From assembly GCA_903843705.1 (NCBI GenBank), contig CAIMQW010000298.1:1-64000 (forward strand): a DNA stretch of 64,000 nucleotides. Reading direction: 5' to 3'. The notes below the pieces were generated by a model that was not told where the DNA came from, made no database searches, and worked only from the letters and a program-made list of their open reading frames with translations. Of the stretch, positions 53,383-62,171 are shown piece by piece. Both the position numbers and the translations under genes were made by a program. Source of the DNA: an uncultured Holophagaceae bacterium (lineage in GTDB: Bacteria; Acidobacteriota; Holophagae; Holophagales; Holophagaceae). How positions within the stretch are numbered: the first letter of the stretch is position 1; every line of letters starts with the position of its first letter.

Positions 53383-54303
53383 ATGACCAGCGACGGAAAG
53401 AGTTTGGAAGCGCTGGTTGCCTTCGTCGAGAAGACACTTCTTCCTGGAGGGTTTCATGTCGTATCAAATCAGAAAATTTTCAATGACGACGGGATTCAAA
53501 TAGCCGAATTCGACATCGAGATCAGAGGTAAAGTTGGAACCACTGAATTTATTTGGCTAATTGAATGTCGAGACCGTCCAAGCGAGGGCCCTGCGCCTGG
53601 ATCATGGATTGAACAACTTGTTGGGCGTCGAACTCGTTTCGGTTTCAACAAGGTGACTGCTGTCTCCACGACCGGGTTTACAGCCGGTGCCATCGAATTC
53701 GCCTCTCAACAAGGGATAGAACTTCGAGAAGTGGCATCAGTCTCGCCCGAATCGTTTGGATCCTGGTTGGTACTTCGCCACATAAGCCAGGTGGAGCAGC
53801 TTGTGAACCTGGAGGCCATGCAATTGAATATTGCCCCTTCCGAAGATGGCGAGCGAATGGTGGCACTTGCAGAAATCCTTAATTGCACTCTGATCTCTGA
53901 AAAGCTGCTCAAGGCGGTCAAGACTGGAGAAATCGTACGAGGGTGTGATGCATTCTGTGCTGCGGTAATGCAAACAGAATTACCCTTTGATGGTCTATTA
54001 ATGAATGGTCCGGGGAAGGAAGTTCGGCTTCAAGTCGAATATCCGAGCGATGATCATTTCGTCGTCGAAACTCCTGCTGGTCCAATCCGCATTTTGTCCA
54101 TCAATTTTATTGGGACATTGTCCATAAAGGAGACCCTCCTTCCGCTTGTCGATACGCATGAATATCGGCATATCGAGACGGGTTCCCCTATCTCTCAACA
54201 TGCGGTATTCGCAACTACTGAGGTTCATGGAACGAAGGTGAACTTTGAATTTCATAAACTTCCTGAATCTGGCCAAGGCTACCTGGTGATTAGAAGAGCC
54301 TAA
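53383..54303 (+). CDS. Mrr-like nuclease-fold protein inside the type I operon
   Basis: The 306-residue protein starts with a domain like the Mrr/PD-(D/E)XK restriction fold. AEFDIEIRGKVG supplies the Asp, WLIECRDRPSEG occupies the ExK position but reads ECR, and QLVGRRTRFGFNKVTAVSTTGFTAGAI is the following helix and strand. The normal lysine is thus arginine, so cleavage is uncertain. The C-terminal half is not recognised. AAAAGGACAG precedes the ATG. It lies between hsdS and hsdR, with 22 and 33 base gaps. Its base composition is AT-rich like hsdS. Confidence 0.65.
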   Translation: MTSDGKSLEALVAFVEKTLLPGGFHVVSNQKIFNDDGIQIAEFDIEIRGKVGTTEFIWLIECRDRPSEGPAPGSWIEQLVGRRTRFGFNKVTAVSTTGFTAGAIEFASQQGIELREVASVSPESFGSWLVLRHISQVEQLVNLEAMQLNIAPSEDGERMVALAEILNCTLISEKLLKAVKTGEIVRGCDAFCAAVMQTELPFDGLLMNGPGKEVRLQVEYPSDDHFVVETPAGPIRILSINFIGTLSIKETLLPLVDTHEYRHIETGSPISQHAVFATTEVHGTKVNFEFHKLPESGQGYLVIRRA

Positions 54304-54336
54304 GATTTCTGAGTAACAGTTTGTGAATGGGTACAA

Positions 54337-56646
54337 ATGAACGAGGCCGAAACCCGAGCAGAGCACATTGACCCCGCCCTGAAGGCGGCGGGGTGGGGCG
54401 TGGTCGAGGGTAGCCGTGTCCTGCGAGAATATGGCATCACGCAAGGGCGGCTCCAAGGTGGCGGCAAACGGGCCAAGGCTGAGGTCGCGGACTATGTGCT
54501 GGTATACCGAAACACCAAGCTGGCTGTGGTGGAGGCCAAAGCCTGGGATAAGCCCTATACGGAGGGCGTGGGCCAGGCCAAGAGCTACGCCGCCAAACTG
54601 GCCGTCCGGTTCACATACGCCACCAACGGGCAGGCCATCTACGGCATGGACATGGAGATGGGGCAGGAGGGGGATGTACCGGTCTTCCCCAGCCCGGATG
54701 AACTCTGGAACCGGGTCTACGCCAAGGAGAACGCCTGGCGGGATCGGTTCTCTGCCGTCCCCTTCGAGGACAAGGGCGGCTCCCATCCTGGCCGCTACTA
54801 CCAGGACATCGCTGTCCTGAGGGTCCTGGAGGCCATCACAGCCGGGAAGGATCGCATTTTGCTCACCCTGGCCACGGGCACGGGCAAGACCTTCATCGCC
54901 TTCCAGATCGCCTGGAAGCTGTTCCACAGCCGCTGGAACCTGACCGGTGAACCCACCCGCAGGCCCAGGATTCTCTTCCTGGCTGATCGGAACATTCTGG
55001 CTAACCAAGCCTACAACGCCTTCTCGGCCTTTCCGGATGACGCATTGGTTCGAATCGCGCCGGACGAGATCCGCAAGAAGGGCAAGGTCCCAAAGAACGG
55101 GAGCATCTTCTTCACCATTTTCCAGACCTTCATGTGCGGCCCGAACGATTCGGAATATTTCGGGGAATACCCACCGGACTTCTTCGACTTCATCGTGATC
55201 GATGAGTGCCACCGGGGCGGGGCCAAGGACGAAAGCTCTTGGCGGGGCATCCTGGACTACTTCGCCCCAGCGGTGAAGCTTGGCCTCACGGCCACACCCA
55301 AGCGCACGGACAATGTGGACACCTACGCCTACTTCGGGGAGCCGGTGTTCGTCTATTCCCTGAAGGAAGGCATCAACGATGGCTTCCTGACGCCCTTCAA
55401 GGTCAAGCAGATCGCCACGACCCTGGATGAGTATGTCTACACCCCGGATGACATCCTGATTGAAGGGGAGGTCGAGGAAGGGAAGCGGTACACCGAGCCG
55501 GACTTCAACAGGATCATCGAGATTAAGGAGCGAGAAGCCTACCGGGTGAAGGTCTTCATGGAGCAGATGACCCAGGATGAAAAGTCCCTGGTGTTCTGTG
55601 CCACCCAGGCTCACGCCCTGGCGGTGCGTGACCTCATCAACCAGATGAGCACCAGTACCAACCCGCTCTACTGTGTCCGGGTCACGGCCAATGACGGGGC
55701 CTTGGGTGACCAGCACCTGCGGGACTTCCAGGACAATGAGAAGACCATCCCCACTATCCTGACCACCTCCCAGAAGCTATCCACCGGCGTGGATGCCCGG
55801 AATATCCGAAACATCGTCCTCATGCGACCGGTGAACTCCATGATCGAGTTCAAGCAGATCATCGGACGGGGTACCCGGCTCTTCGAGGGCAAGGACTACT
55901 TCACCATCTACGACTTTGTGCAGGCCCACCACCACTTCAACGACCCGGAGTGGGATGGGGAACCTGAGGAACTGGAGCAGGCCGGTGATGGACCCAAGCG
56001 GATCGTCGAACAAGCCGCCCCCGATCCGAAGGAGAAGGATCCAGACCTTGAAAGGACGCAGAAGACCAAGATCAAGTTGGCCGATGGGAAGGAACGGACC
56101 ATCCAACACATGATGTCCACCACCTTCTGGAGCGCCGATGGCAGGCCCATGTCGGCGGCCCAGTTCCTGGAGAACATGTTTGGGGCCCTGCCGGAGTTCT
56201 TCAAGAATGAGACCGAGCTAAGGCTCATCTGGAGCAAGCCAGATACCCGGAAGGCCCTGCTGGCGGGCCTATCGGACAAGGGGTTTGGCCGGGACACCAT
56301 GACGGAGATGCAGCGGATCATCGAGGCCGAGAACAGTGACCTGTTCGATGTGCTGGCCTATGTCGCCTTCGCCCTGCACCCCGAAACCCGCGAGGCCCGT
56401 GCCGACCAGGCCAAGGTCCTCATCCACAGCAACTACTCTGACAAGCAGCGAGGTTTCCTGGAGTTTGTCCTGGCCCAGTACGTGGAGCAGGGCGTGGACG
56501 AACTAGACCAGGAGCGTTTGTCACCCCTGCTCAGGCTGAAGTACCACAACGCCATTCAGGATGCCGTTGCCGACCTGGGAAGCGTGGAGGAGATCAGGGA
56601 TGCCTTCACCGGCTTCCAGCGGTTCCTGTATGAATCTGTTGGATAG
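54337..56646 (+). CDS. hsdR: Type I restriction-modification system, endonuclease/translocase subunit HsdR
   Basis: The 769-residue subunit has the N-terminal PD-(D/E)XK nuclease (VADYVLVYRNTKLAVVEAKAW), the SF2 helicase motifs LATGTGKTFIAFQ, VIDECHRGG and LTATPKRTDNVD, and the C-terminal motif QIIGRGTRLFEG. It translocates DNA and cuts unmethylated targets with HsdM and HsdS. Its length matches the EcoEI/type IB-like form. It may end with an overlapping mini-ORF. Confidence 0.94.
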   Translation: MNEAETRAEHIDPALKAAGWGVVEGSRVLREYGITQGRLQGGGKRAKAEVADYVLVYRNTKLAVVEAKAWDKPYTEGVGQAKSYAAKLAVRFTYATNGQAIYGMDMEMGQEGDVPVFPSPDELWNRVYAKENAWRDRFSAVPFEDKGGSHPGRYYQDIAVLRVLEAITAGKDRILLTLATGTGKTFIAFQIAWKLFHSRWNLTGEPTRRPRILFLADRNILANQAYNAFSAFPDDALVRIAPDEIRKKGKVPKNGSIFFTIFQTFMCGPNDSEYFGEYPPDFFDFIVIDECHRGGAKDESSWRGILDYFAPAVKLGLTATPKRTDNVDTYAYFGEPVFVYSLKEGINDGFLTPFKVKQIATTLDEYVYTPDDILIEGEVEEGKRYTEPDFNRIIEIKEREAYRVKVFMEQMTQDEKSLVFCATQAHALAVRDLINQMSTSTNPLYCVRVTANDGALGDQHLRDFQDNEKTIPTILTTSQKLSTGVDARNIRNIVLMRPVNSMIEFKQIIGRGTRLFEGKDYFTIYDFVQAHHHFNDPEWDGEPEELEQAGDGPKRIVEQAAPDPKEKDPDLERTQKTKIKLADGKERTIQHMMSTTFWSADGRPMSAAQFLENMFGALPEFFKNETELRLIWSKPDTRKALLAGLSDKGFGRDTMTEMQRIIEAENSDLFDVLAYVAFALHPETREARADQAKVLIHSNYSDKQRGFLEFVLAQYVEQGVDELDQERLSPLLRLKYHNAIQDAVADLGSVEEIRDAFTGFQRFLYESVG

Positions 56647-56803
56647 GATCCCGGTCCAATTTTGGCTTTGTCGAAATCGCGTTGCACATGGCCTACTTGT
56701 GCCCCAGGAGTTCAATAGGGGCATTTCGGAGGTAGCCCTGGAGTGCCTGCTGATCCTTGGGCTACTTCGAGCGACCAATGGAGCTTCGGAACCTGAAGGT
56801 TGA
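56630..56803 (+). CDS. Possible mini-gene with a HEPN-like RNxxxH motif
   Basis: The ATG at 56630 lies inside the end of hsdR and gives 57 residues, with RNRVAH matching the Rx4H motif of HEPN ribonucleases. The rest (VALECLLILGLLRATNG) is a hydrophobic helix. It could be a remnant of a HEPN gene, or a chance frame. No good ribosome site apart from coupling to hsdR. Low confidence. Confidence 0.3.
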   Translation: MNLLDRIPVQFWLCRNRVAHGLLVPQEFNRGISEVALECLLILGLLRATNGASEPEG

Positions 56804-56810
56804 GGAGAAC

Positions 56811-57392
56811 CTAGGATTCCTTCACAGTGGTGGCGGCAGCAAGGCTGGCTGCGAGTAATTCGATTCGAGCATCCTTTTCGGCGAGGCGTTCCCCCATCAT
56901 TGCTTCCGAGGCTTCGAGTTTCGCCCGCAGGTAGCCGACCTCTTCCGAGAGTTTGACCAACTGTGTTTGGGTTACCTTATCCTTGTCGTTCGCTTCGGAT
57001 AGCTGCGTCTTTAGAGAATCCATTTGGATCTCCAACTCGCGCATATCTTCCTCATTCTTATCCTCGGCTTGTTCGATTACGGTCTTCAGCCCAGCGGCCT
57101 GTATGGCAAGTGCCTCTCTCTGGGGAGCAAGTTCGGCAAGGGCGAGGATCTGGGCGATGGACCAAACCTTCGCGAACTCGGTTTGGATTTCCTCTGGGAT
57201 TGGCACAGGCGCTGCCAACAACTCCTGGGACGATGACTGTTTAATCTTCCAAGCCCTGATATGGGGCAAGAGCGTACCAAAACTACCTGTGCCAAGTTCA
57301 TCCCGCACAGAATTTCTCGTCACCTTCACACCCCGGGCGTGGACAGCTTCAATGGCTGCGAGGATCTGTTGTTCTGTCACTCCAACTCGTGG
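56811..57392 (-). CDS. KfrA-like coiled-coil DNA-binding protein
   Basis: The 193-residue protein has the KfrA N-terminal DNA-binding domain (VTEQQILAAIEAVHARGVKV and TRNSVRDELGTGSFGTLLPH) and a long coiled coil from about residue 90 to 180. KfrA proteins bind their own promoters on plasmids and may help in segregation or phage-related functions. The ATG giving MPRVGVTEQQ has GGAGG six bases upstream. It is convergent with hsdR, and repeated DNA lies ahead of it. Confidence 0.8.
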   Translation of the reverse strand, partial: PRVGVTEQQILAAIEAVHARGVKVTRNSVRDELGTGSFGTLLPHIRAWKIKQSSSQELLAAPVPIPEEIQTEFAKVWSIAQILALAELAPQREALAIQAAGLKTVIEQAEDKNEEDMRELEIQMDSLKTQLSEANDKDKVTQTQLVKLSEEVGYLRAKLEASEAMMGERLAEKDARIELLAASLAAATTVKES

Positions 57393-57412
57393 CATTGAGA
57401 ACCTCCAGGATT

Positions 57413-57470
57413 TCATATCATATCATATCGTTTCGTTTCGTTCGTTCTAATAAAAGTATGAAACGAATAA
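57413..57470. promoter_or_regulatory. Repeated leader of the KfrA-like gene, likely operator
   Basis: The leader holds runs of a short unit: TCATA repeated three times and TTTCG repeated twice, then TTCG and GAAACGAAT. KfrA-type proteins bind repeats next to their own genes, so autoregulation is a reasonable inference. Confidence 0.5.
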
Positions 57471-57512
57471 TTGGAAGGCCTCTTGGAATTGGCTTCCTAT
57501 GGCGGCAGTTAT

Positions 57513-57577
57513 CCTGCTGAGGCAGGAACATCCAGCAGGATCCAGGGTCCCGTGGGTTGAACCGGGAGCGACGTGAG
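57513..57577. repeat. Hairpin and single copy of the 15-bp motif
   Basis: TCCTGCTG near 57513 pairs with CAGCAGGA ending at 57541. CGGGAGCGACGTGAG (57563-57577) matches the left tandem repeat unit in 14 of 15 bases. The rest of 57393-57687 has no gene I can support. Confidence 0.6.
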
Positions 57578-57687
57578 TGGGAAGGGGGGTTACCCAGGAG
57601 TGTCCGAGGCGCTACGAATCCAGGTTTAACCTCATTCCTGTTGGAAGCCTCACGCTTGCCCTGGCCACAAGGGGTGGGAATTTATTT

Positions 57688-58254
57688 TCAACCGGCGTCC
57701 CTGAGGTACGAATACAGGGTCTCTCGGGAGATTTTGAACTCTCTAGCCAGGGCTGATTTTTTCTCTCCGGCCAGGGCCCGAGAACGCAATTCCTCGGCCT
57801 TGGCTGGGTTCAGGGATGGCTTGCGGCCCTTGTAGACATTGCCTTTGGCCTTTGCGAGGGCGATGCCTTCCGCTTGGCGGGAGCGGATTATTGATCGTTC
57901 AAATTCGGCCACCCCGCCCATGATCGACAGCATCAGTCTGGCCATCGGGTCATCATCACCTGTGAAAGTGAGGGATTCCTTCACGAAGGTCACCCTCACT
58001 CCTTTGGAAGTTAGATCGGTCACGATCTTGAGAAGATCTGATAGGTTTCGAGCCAGCCGGTCCATGGAATGGACGAAGAGTTGGTCACCCTCACGGAGAA
58101 ACCGGAGCATTTCCTGTAGGACAGGCCGAAGCTGGTCTTTCCCTGAGGCCTTCTCTTCAAATACGCGATCCAGGGGCAACGAGTCCAGTTGGCGTTCTGT
58201 GGATTGGGTGATTGAACTGACCCTGAGATACCCGACCTTCTGACCGGCTGACAT
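57688..58254 (-). CDS. Serine recombinase (resolvase/invertase family)
   Basis: The 188-residue enzyme has the catalytic Ser in VGYLRVSSITQSTERQL, the central VHSMDRLARNLSDLL and AEFERSIIRSRQAEGI, and a C-terminal helix-turn-helix (SALAREFKISRETLYSYL). Length is that of Tn3 resolvases and DNA invertases. The intact motifs suggest activity. The upstream DNA (58255-58442) is AT-rich with CTGTC...GACAG near 58297-58336, a possible crossover site. It may mobilise, resolve or invert part of the island. Confidence 0.92.
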   Translation of the reverse strand: MSAGQKVGYLRVSSITQSTERQLDSLPLDRVFEEKASGKDQLRPVLQEMLRFLREGDQLFVHSMDRLARNLSDLLKIVTDLTSKGVRVTFVKESLTFTGDDDPMARLMLSIMGGVAEFERSIIRSRQAEGIALAKAKGNVYKGRKPSLNPAKAEELRSRALAGEKKSALAREFKISRETLYSYLRDAG

Positions 58255-58442
58255 TTTGCACTCCTGTAAAGTTGGGTTCTAGACCACATTAAGAAACTGT
58301 CAAAAATTGGAAATTGAGACCCTTGTTCGACAGTAATTGAGGAATTCCTTAGCCCTGGTTGAGGTATACCCAAACCTGACGGATACGAGTTGACCCCCTA
58401 GGGATAGGCGGGGTGGTATTGGTTGTCCATTCGAGCGTTCAG

Positions 58443-59054
58443 CTAGGCCCTCATTGCGACAACTGTCATGTCGTCTGCTCTGCCAGATCTTCCAGCTTCA
58501 TCCAGGATCAGGGCTGGGAATTCTGAAAAGTGCAGAGATAAGGATCTACCCCAGAGCCTTTGCAGTTTGGAGAGATTCAACGGAGTCCAGGCTCCATCAG
58601 ACATCAAGAGAAGGATGTCTCCATGGCTGATCTGCCTATGAATCGGGAAGGGGGTGGCCTCCCCACTCCCCAGGCGATGCTTGGAGGCATCCTCACTCAA
58701 GATTTGGATCTCGCCCCCGAAGGGAAGGTAGTAGAGGCGCGAGTCACCTGCGCAGACCCCCACAACCCGATCCTTGATTGCTGCCACGGCCACGAAGGTA
58801 CTCTGTGGGCCACCAAGCAGGGCGGAGTCCAACAGGCGAGTCCAGTTCACCCAATTTGGGAAAAGCTCGAAATCCTCAACAGAAGCCTGTGCCGCCAGGC
58901 CTTCTAGGATTTTGAGGGCCCTCTTGGCTACCTGCCCAGCATTACCCGAACCATCACAGAGGGCGGCATAGGGCACCGAGCCTCTCCCTATCAGATAGGC
59001 GTCCTCGTTGGAGGTTCGCCCATCTTGAAGTCGGGAACTCGCAAAAATCTCCAT
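58443..59054 (-). CDS. PP2C-family protein phosphatase
   Basis: The 203-residue protein is a compact PPM/PP2C serine/threonine phosphatase. TSNEDAYLIG, AALCDGSGNAG, GVCAGDSRLYYL, LLLMSDGAW and the C-terminal ADDMTVVAM carry the metal-binding aspartates. The usual DGxGG reads DGSGN. No kinase, FHA or von Willebrand A gene is adjacent in the window, although such partners are common. The next gene upstream encodes a lipoprotein. Confidence 0.85.
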   Translation of the reverse strand: MEIFASSRLQDGRTSNEDAYLIGRGSVPYAALCDGSGNAGQVAKRALKILEGLAAQASVEDFELFPNWVNWTRLLDSALLGGPQSTFVAVAAIKDRVVGVCAGDSRLYYLPFGGEIQILSEDASKHRLGSGEATPFPIHRQISHGDILLLMSDGAWTPLNLSKLQRLWGRSLSLHFSEFPALILDEAGRSGRADDMTVVAMRA

Positions 59055-59096
59055 GGGTCCTTCAATTACAAAAACTGGCTGAGCGTAGTGAATGTT

Positions 59097-59588
59097 CTAT
59101 TTCGAGGTAAGGAAGGCCACCTCCACATGGCTAGCTATTCCTACTTCTTCCTCCGACACACCGGAAAGGCGACAGGGGACTCTATCTATTGAATTACTGG
59201 AGACAAGGTTGATCGTTTCAGTTCCAGTCGCCAAAATAAGGCCATAGGTAGAAATTAGTTCGAATTTTACGGTTGCACTGGGTGCGGAAAACGAGAATGT
59301 GCTTTTGTATCTTCCATAATCTTGATAACTTCTATTAACATTAGCTAGGCAAACAACATCAAAGTTGGTGATATTCTCACCATTCTGCCCCTTGGTCCTT
59401 CTTGGAATTATCGCTGCTTTGATTTCACCAAGTTTTGCAGTCATAAATACCGAATCACCACCCCAATATAGTGTATTACCAATGCCCGTATCGGCTGCAC
59501 GGATCACTTTGGGCTTTGGCCGCCAGGGAGCATCGGATCCACATGCTGCCGTAAGCATCAGAATGGACATAGTGAGTACCCACTTCAT
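59097..59588 (-). CDS. Small lipoprotein of unknown function
   Basis: The 163-residue protein begins with a lipoprotein signal (MSILMLTAACGSD, lipobox LTAAC). The rest is a beta-rich soluble domain with two cysteines (VVCLANVN and VPCRLSGV). I do not recognise the family. The DNA is AT-richer than the chromosome. It lies 42 bases upstream of the PP2C gene on the same strand and may be co-transcribed with it. Bases 59589-59742 show no gene. Confidence 0.65.
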   Translation of the reverse strand: MKWVLTMSILMLTAACGSDAPWRPKPKVIRAADTGIGNTLYWGGDSVFMTAKLGEIKAAIIPRRTKGQNGENITNFDVVCLANVNRSYQDYGRYKSTFSFSAPSATVKFELISTYGLILATGTETINLVSSNSIDRVPCRLSGVSEEEVGIASHVEVAFLTSK

Positions 59589-59858
59589 GCCACGCCCCCA
59601 TCGGCACTAGGCCGAAATCGGTATTTCTCTGCTGCCAGTCTACGCTAGGGCGGTCTCGGTGGGGTCCTTCATCATTAGCGCTCATGGATACCCAGCCACA
59701 CCCAGTCCTGACGGTGGGAAATTGCCAGGATCGTGACAGCTGCTCAACGACAATTACTCGTCCCCACTGGCGACAATGACAACTCCCCATAAGGGGTAGC
59801 GCTTAGGTGGCAAAGGGGTCACGGTCAGCCTGCGTCTGCACGCAGGGTGGGCGGTGCC

Positions 59859-61352
59859 ATGGGCCGGATAACTGATCAGCAGGTGCGGAAGTTGATGGAG
59901 GAGATGGCCAAGCACGGGGAGTTGGGGCTTGCAGCAATGCGAGCCGGCATGAACCGAACCACGGCCCGGAAGTATCTGCGGGCGGGGAAGCCACCTTCCG
60001 AGTTGCAGTGCCCCAGAACATGGCGAACCCGGCCAGACCCCTTTGCGGAGGACTGGTTGGACATCGAACTTCGCCTGGCTCAGGCCCCTGAACTGGAGGG
60101 GCTGGCCCTGTTCGAGGACCTGATGCGGCGCTGCCCGGGACGTTACCAGGAGGGCCAAGTTCGGACCTTTCAGCGGCGGGTGAAGGAGTGGCGTGCGAGG
60201 CACGGCCCAGAGAAGGAAGTGTTCTTTCCGCAGAACCATCGACCCGGGGAAGCACTTCAGACCGACTTCACCCATGCCACAGAGTTGCGAATCACCATCC
60301 AGGGTCAAGGCTTTGCCCACCTGCTATGCCACGTGGTTGCGCCCTATTCCAACTGGCAGTGGGCAACAGCCTGCCATTCGGAATCAATGCTGGCCCTACG
60401 CCGGGGGATTCAATCGGCTTTGATTCAACTCGGCCGGGTCCCAGAGTTCCACCAGACGGACAACTCCACGGCGGCAACTCACGATCTCGCCACCGGGAAG
60501 CGGGGCTTCAACGAGGCGTATCTGGCGCTGATGCGCTACTTCGGGATGACACCGCGGACAACGGCCGTTGGCGCTAAGGAGCAGAACGGTGACGTGGAAT
60601 CGGCCAACGGTGCCTTGAAACGGCGCCTACGACAGCACCTGCTTCTGCGTGGATCCAGTGACTTCGAGTGTGTCGAAGCCTATGAACGCTGGGTCCAGGA
60701 AGTGTGTACCCGGGCCAACGAGCGCCGCCGCGTGAAGGTCGCCGCTGAATTGGCGGTGATGCGCCACCTATCGGCGCGGGCCTTCCCGGACTACGACGAG
60801 GTGATGGTCAGGGTGAGCCAGGAGAGCACCATCCGTATCAAACGGAACAGCTACTCAGTGCCCACACGCCTGATCGGAGAGCAGGTCCGGGTGCGGATAT
60901 TCGAGCTACGCCTGGAGGTCTGGTACGGCCAGCAGCAGGTACTGAGCCGGGACCGCCTTCTGGGCGTGAACCAGCACCACATCGACTACCGGCATGTGAT
61001 TCATTCCCTGCTACGCAAGCCAGGGGCCTTTGCCCGTTACCGCCACCGGGATGACCTGTTCCTGAGCCTCACCTGGCGGAAGGCCCACGAGGCCCTGGTC
61101 CAGAAGGAGGGGAACCGACGGGGTGAGGTGTCCTACCTCCGACTTCTCTACCGGGCAGCCATGGGAATGGAGTCCGAGGTGGAGGCGTCACTCGCACAGC
61201 TCCTGGAACAGGGTGAGGTCCCGACGCCGGACAAGGTGAAGGCACTGCTGGGGGGTACGGCGCCCGTGGAAGCGCCCGACATGGAAGCCCCGGAAGTGGA
61301 CCTGCGCGCTTACGACGCATTGATGCGGGATGGGTGGAGGGAGGCCATATGA
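59859..61352 (+). CDS. istA: IS21 transposase IstA
   Basis: The 497-residue transposase has an N-terminal helix-turn-helix, then a DDE catalytic core: the first Asp in GEALQTDFTHATELRI, the second in FHQTDNSTAATH and the Glu in QNGDVESANGALKRRL. All three residues are present, so it may be active. Start is ATG at 59859; a GTG four codons earlier is also possible. It overlaps istB by four bases (ATGA). Confidence 0.93.
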   Translation: MGRITDQQVRKLMEEMAKHGELGLAAMRAGMNRTTARKYLRAGKPPSELQCPRTWRTRPDPFAEDWLDIELRLAQAPELEGLALFEDLMRRCPGRYQEGQVRTFQRRVKEWRARHGPEKEVFFPQNHRPGEALQTDFTHATELRITIQGQGFAHLLCHVVAPYSNWQWATACHSESMLALRRGIQSALIQLGRVPEFHQTDNSTAATHDLATGKRGFNEAYLALMRYFGMTPRTTAVGAKEQNGDVESANGALKRRLRQHLLLRGSSDFECVEAYERWVQEVCTRANERRRVKVAAELAVMRHLSARAFPDYDEVMVRVSQESTIRIKRNSYSVPTRLIGEQVRVRIFELRLEVWYGQQQVLSRDRLLGVNQHHIDYRHVIHSLLRKPGAFARYRHRDDLFLSLTWRKAHEALVQKEGNRRGEVSYLRLLYRAAMGMESEVEASLAQLLEQGEVPTPDKVKALLGGTAPVEAPDMEAPEVDLRAYDALMRDGWREAI

Positions 61353-62110
61353 GCCGAGAACTGTTTGAACTTCTGCGGGAATTAAAACTTCCTAGCTTTG
61401 TGGCCAGGCATGGGGAGTTAGCTGCCGAAGCCGAGCGGGCCGGCTGGGGATTTGAGCGTTTCCTGCGGGCATTGGCCGAGGCCGAGATCGATCAGCGCCA
61501 CCAGAAACGCCTGGAACGGTTACTGAAAGCCTCCAAACTGCCGCTGGAAAAGAGCCTAGCCACACTCGACACGGCCCGGTTACCGGTGCCGGTGCGGCGG
61601 ATGCTACCGACCCTCTGCGACGGGGGGTTCGTTGAACGGGCCGAGAACCTGCTGGCTTTCGGCCTCCCTGGCCGAGGCAAAACTCACTTGGTCTGTGCCA
61701 TCGGCTTAGAGCTGATCCAGCGGGGGCACACAGTCCACTTCACTCCCACCTACGCACTGGTGCAGCGGTTGCTGGCCGCGAGGAGGGACCTCGCCCTGGA
61801 GAAGGAGTTACACCGACTGGACGCCTTCGACGTCCTGATCCTCGACGATATCGGCTATATCCAACAGGACCGTGACGAGATGGAAGTCCTGTTTACCCTA
61901 TTGGCCGAGCGCTATGAGCGCCGCAGCGTTGTCATCACCTCCAACCTCGTGTTCTCCCAGTGGGACCGCATATTCAAGGACCCGATGACGACAGCAGCGG
62001 CCATTGACCGCATCGTCCACCATGCGGTGATCCTCGAGCTGACAGGTCCCAGCTACCGAGCGGAGGCTGCGAAAGCCCGAATGCCGGAGGACCCTAACGC
62101 CAACCACTAA
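61349..62110 (+). CDS. istB: IS21 helper ATPase IstB
   Basis: The 253-residue AAA+ protein assembles on DNA and stimulates IstA. It shows the family's N-terminal helical part (LFELLRELKLPSFVARHG), Walker A FGLPGRGKTH, Walker B VLILDDIGYIQ and the sensor segment VVITSNLVFSQWDRIF. GGAGGGAGG precedes the ATG. Confidence 0.94.
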   Translation: MSRELFELLRELKLPSFVARHGELAAEAERAGWGFERFLRALAEAEIDQRHQKRLERLLKASKLPLEKSLATLDTARLPVPVRRMLPTLCDGGFVERAENLLAFGLPGRGKTHLVCAIGLELIQRGHTVHFTPTYALVQRLLAARRDLALEKELHRLDAFDVLILDDIGYIQQDRDEMEVLFTLLAERYERRSVVITSNLVFSQWDRIFKDPMTTAAAIDRIVHHAVILELTGPSYRAEAAKARMPEDPNANH

Positions 62111-62171
62111 TAGCCCCCACTGGGACCATGAACCCTCTCCGGCCGTGGGGAGGTGTAATTGTCGTTGGCTA

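Noticed and set aside
53998-55716. 572-codon frame antisense to hsdR and the Mrr-like gene
   Set aside because: hsdR carries clear helicase motifs on the other strand; this one shows none.
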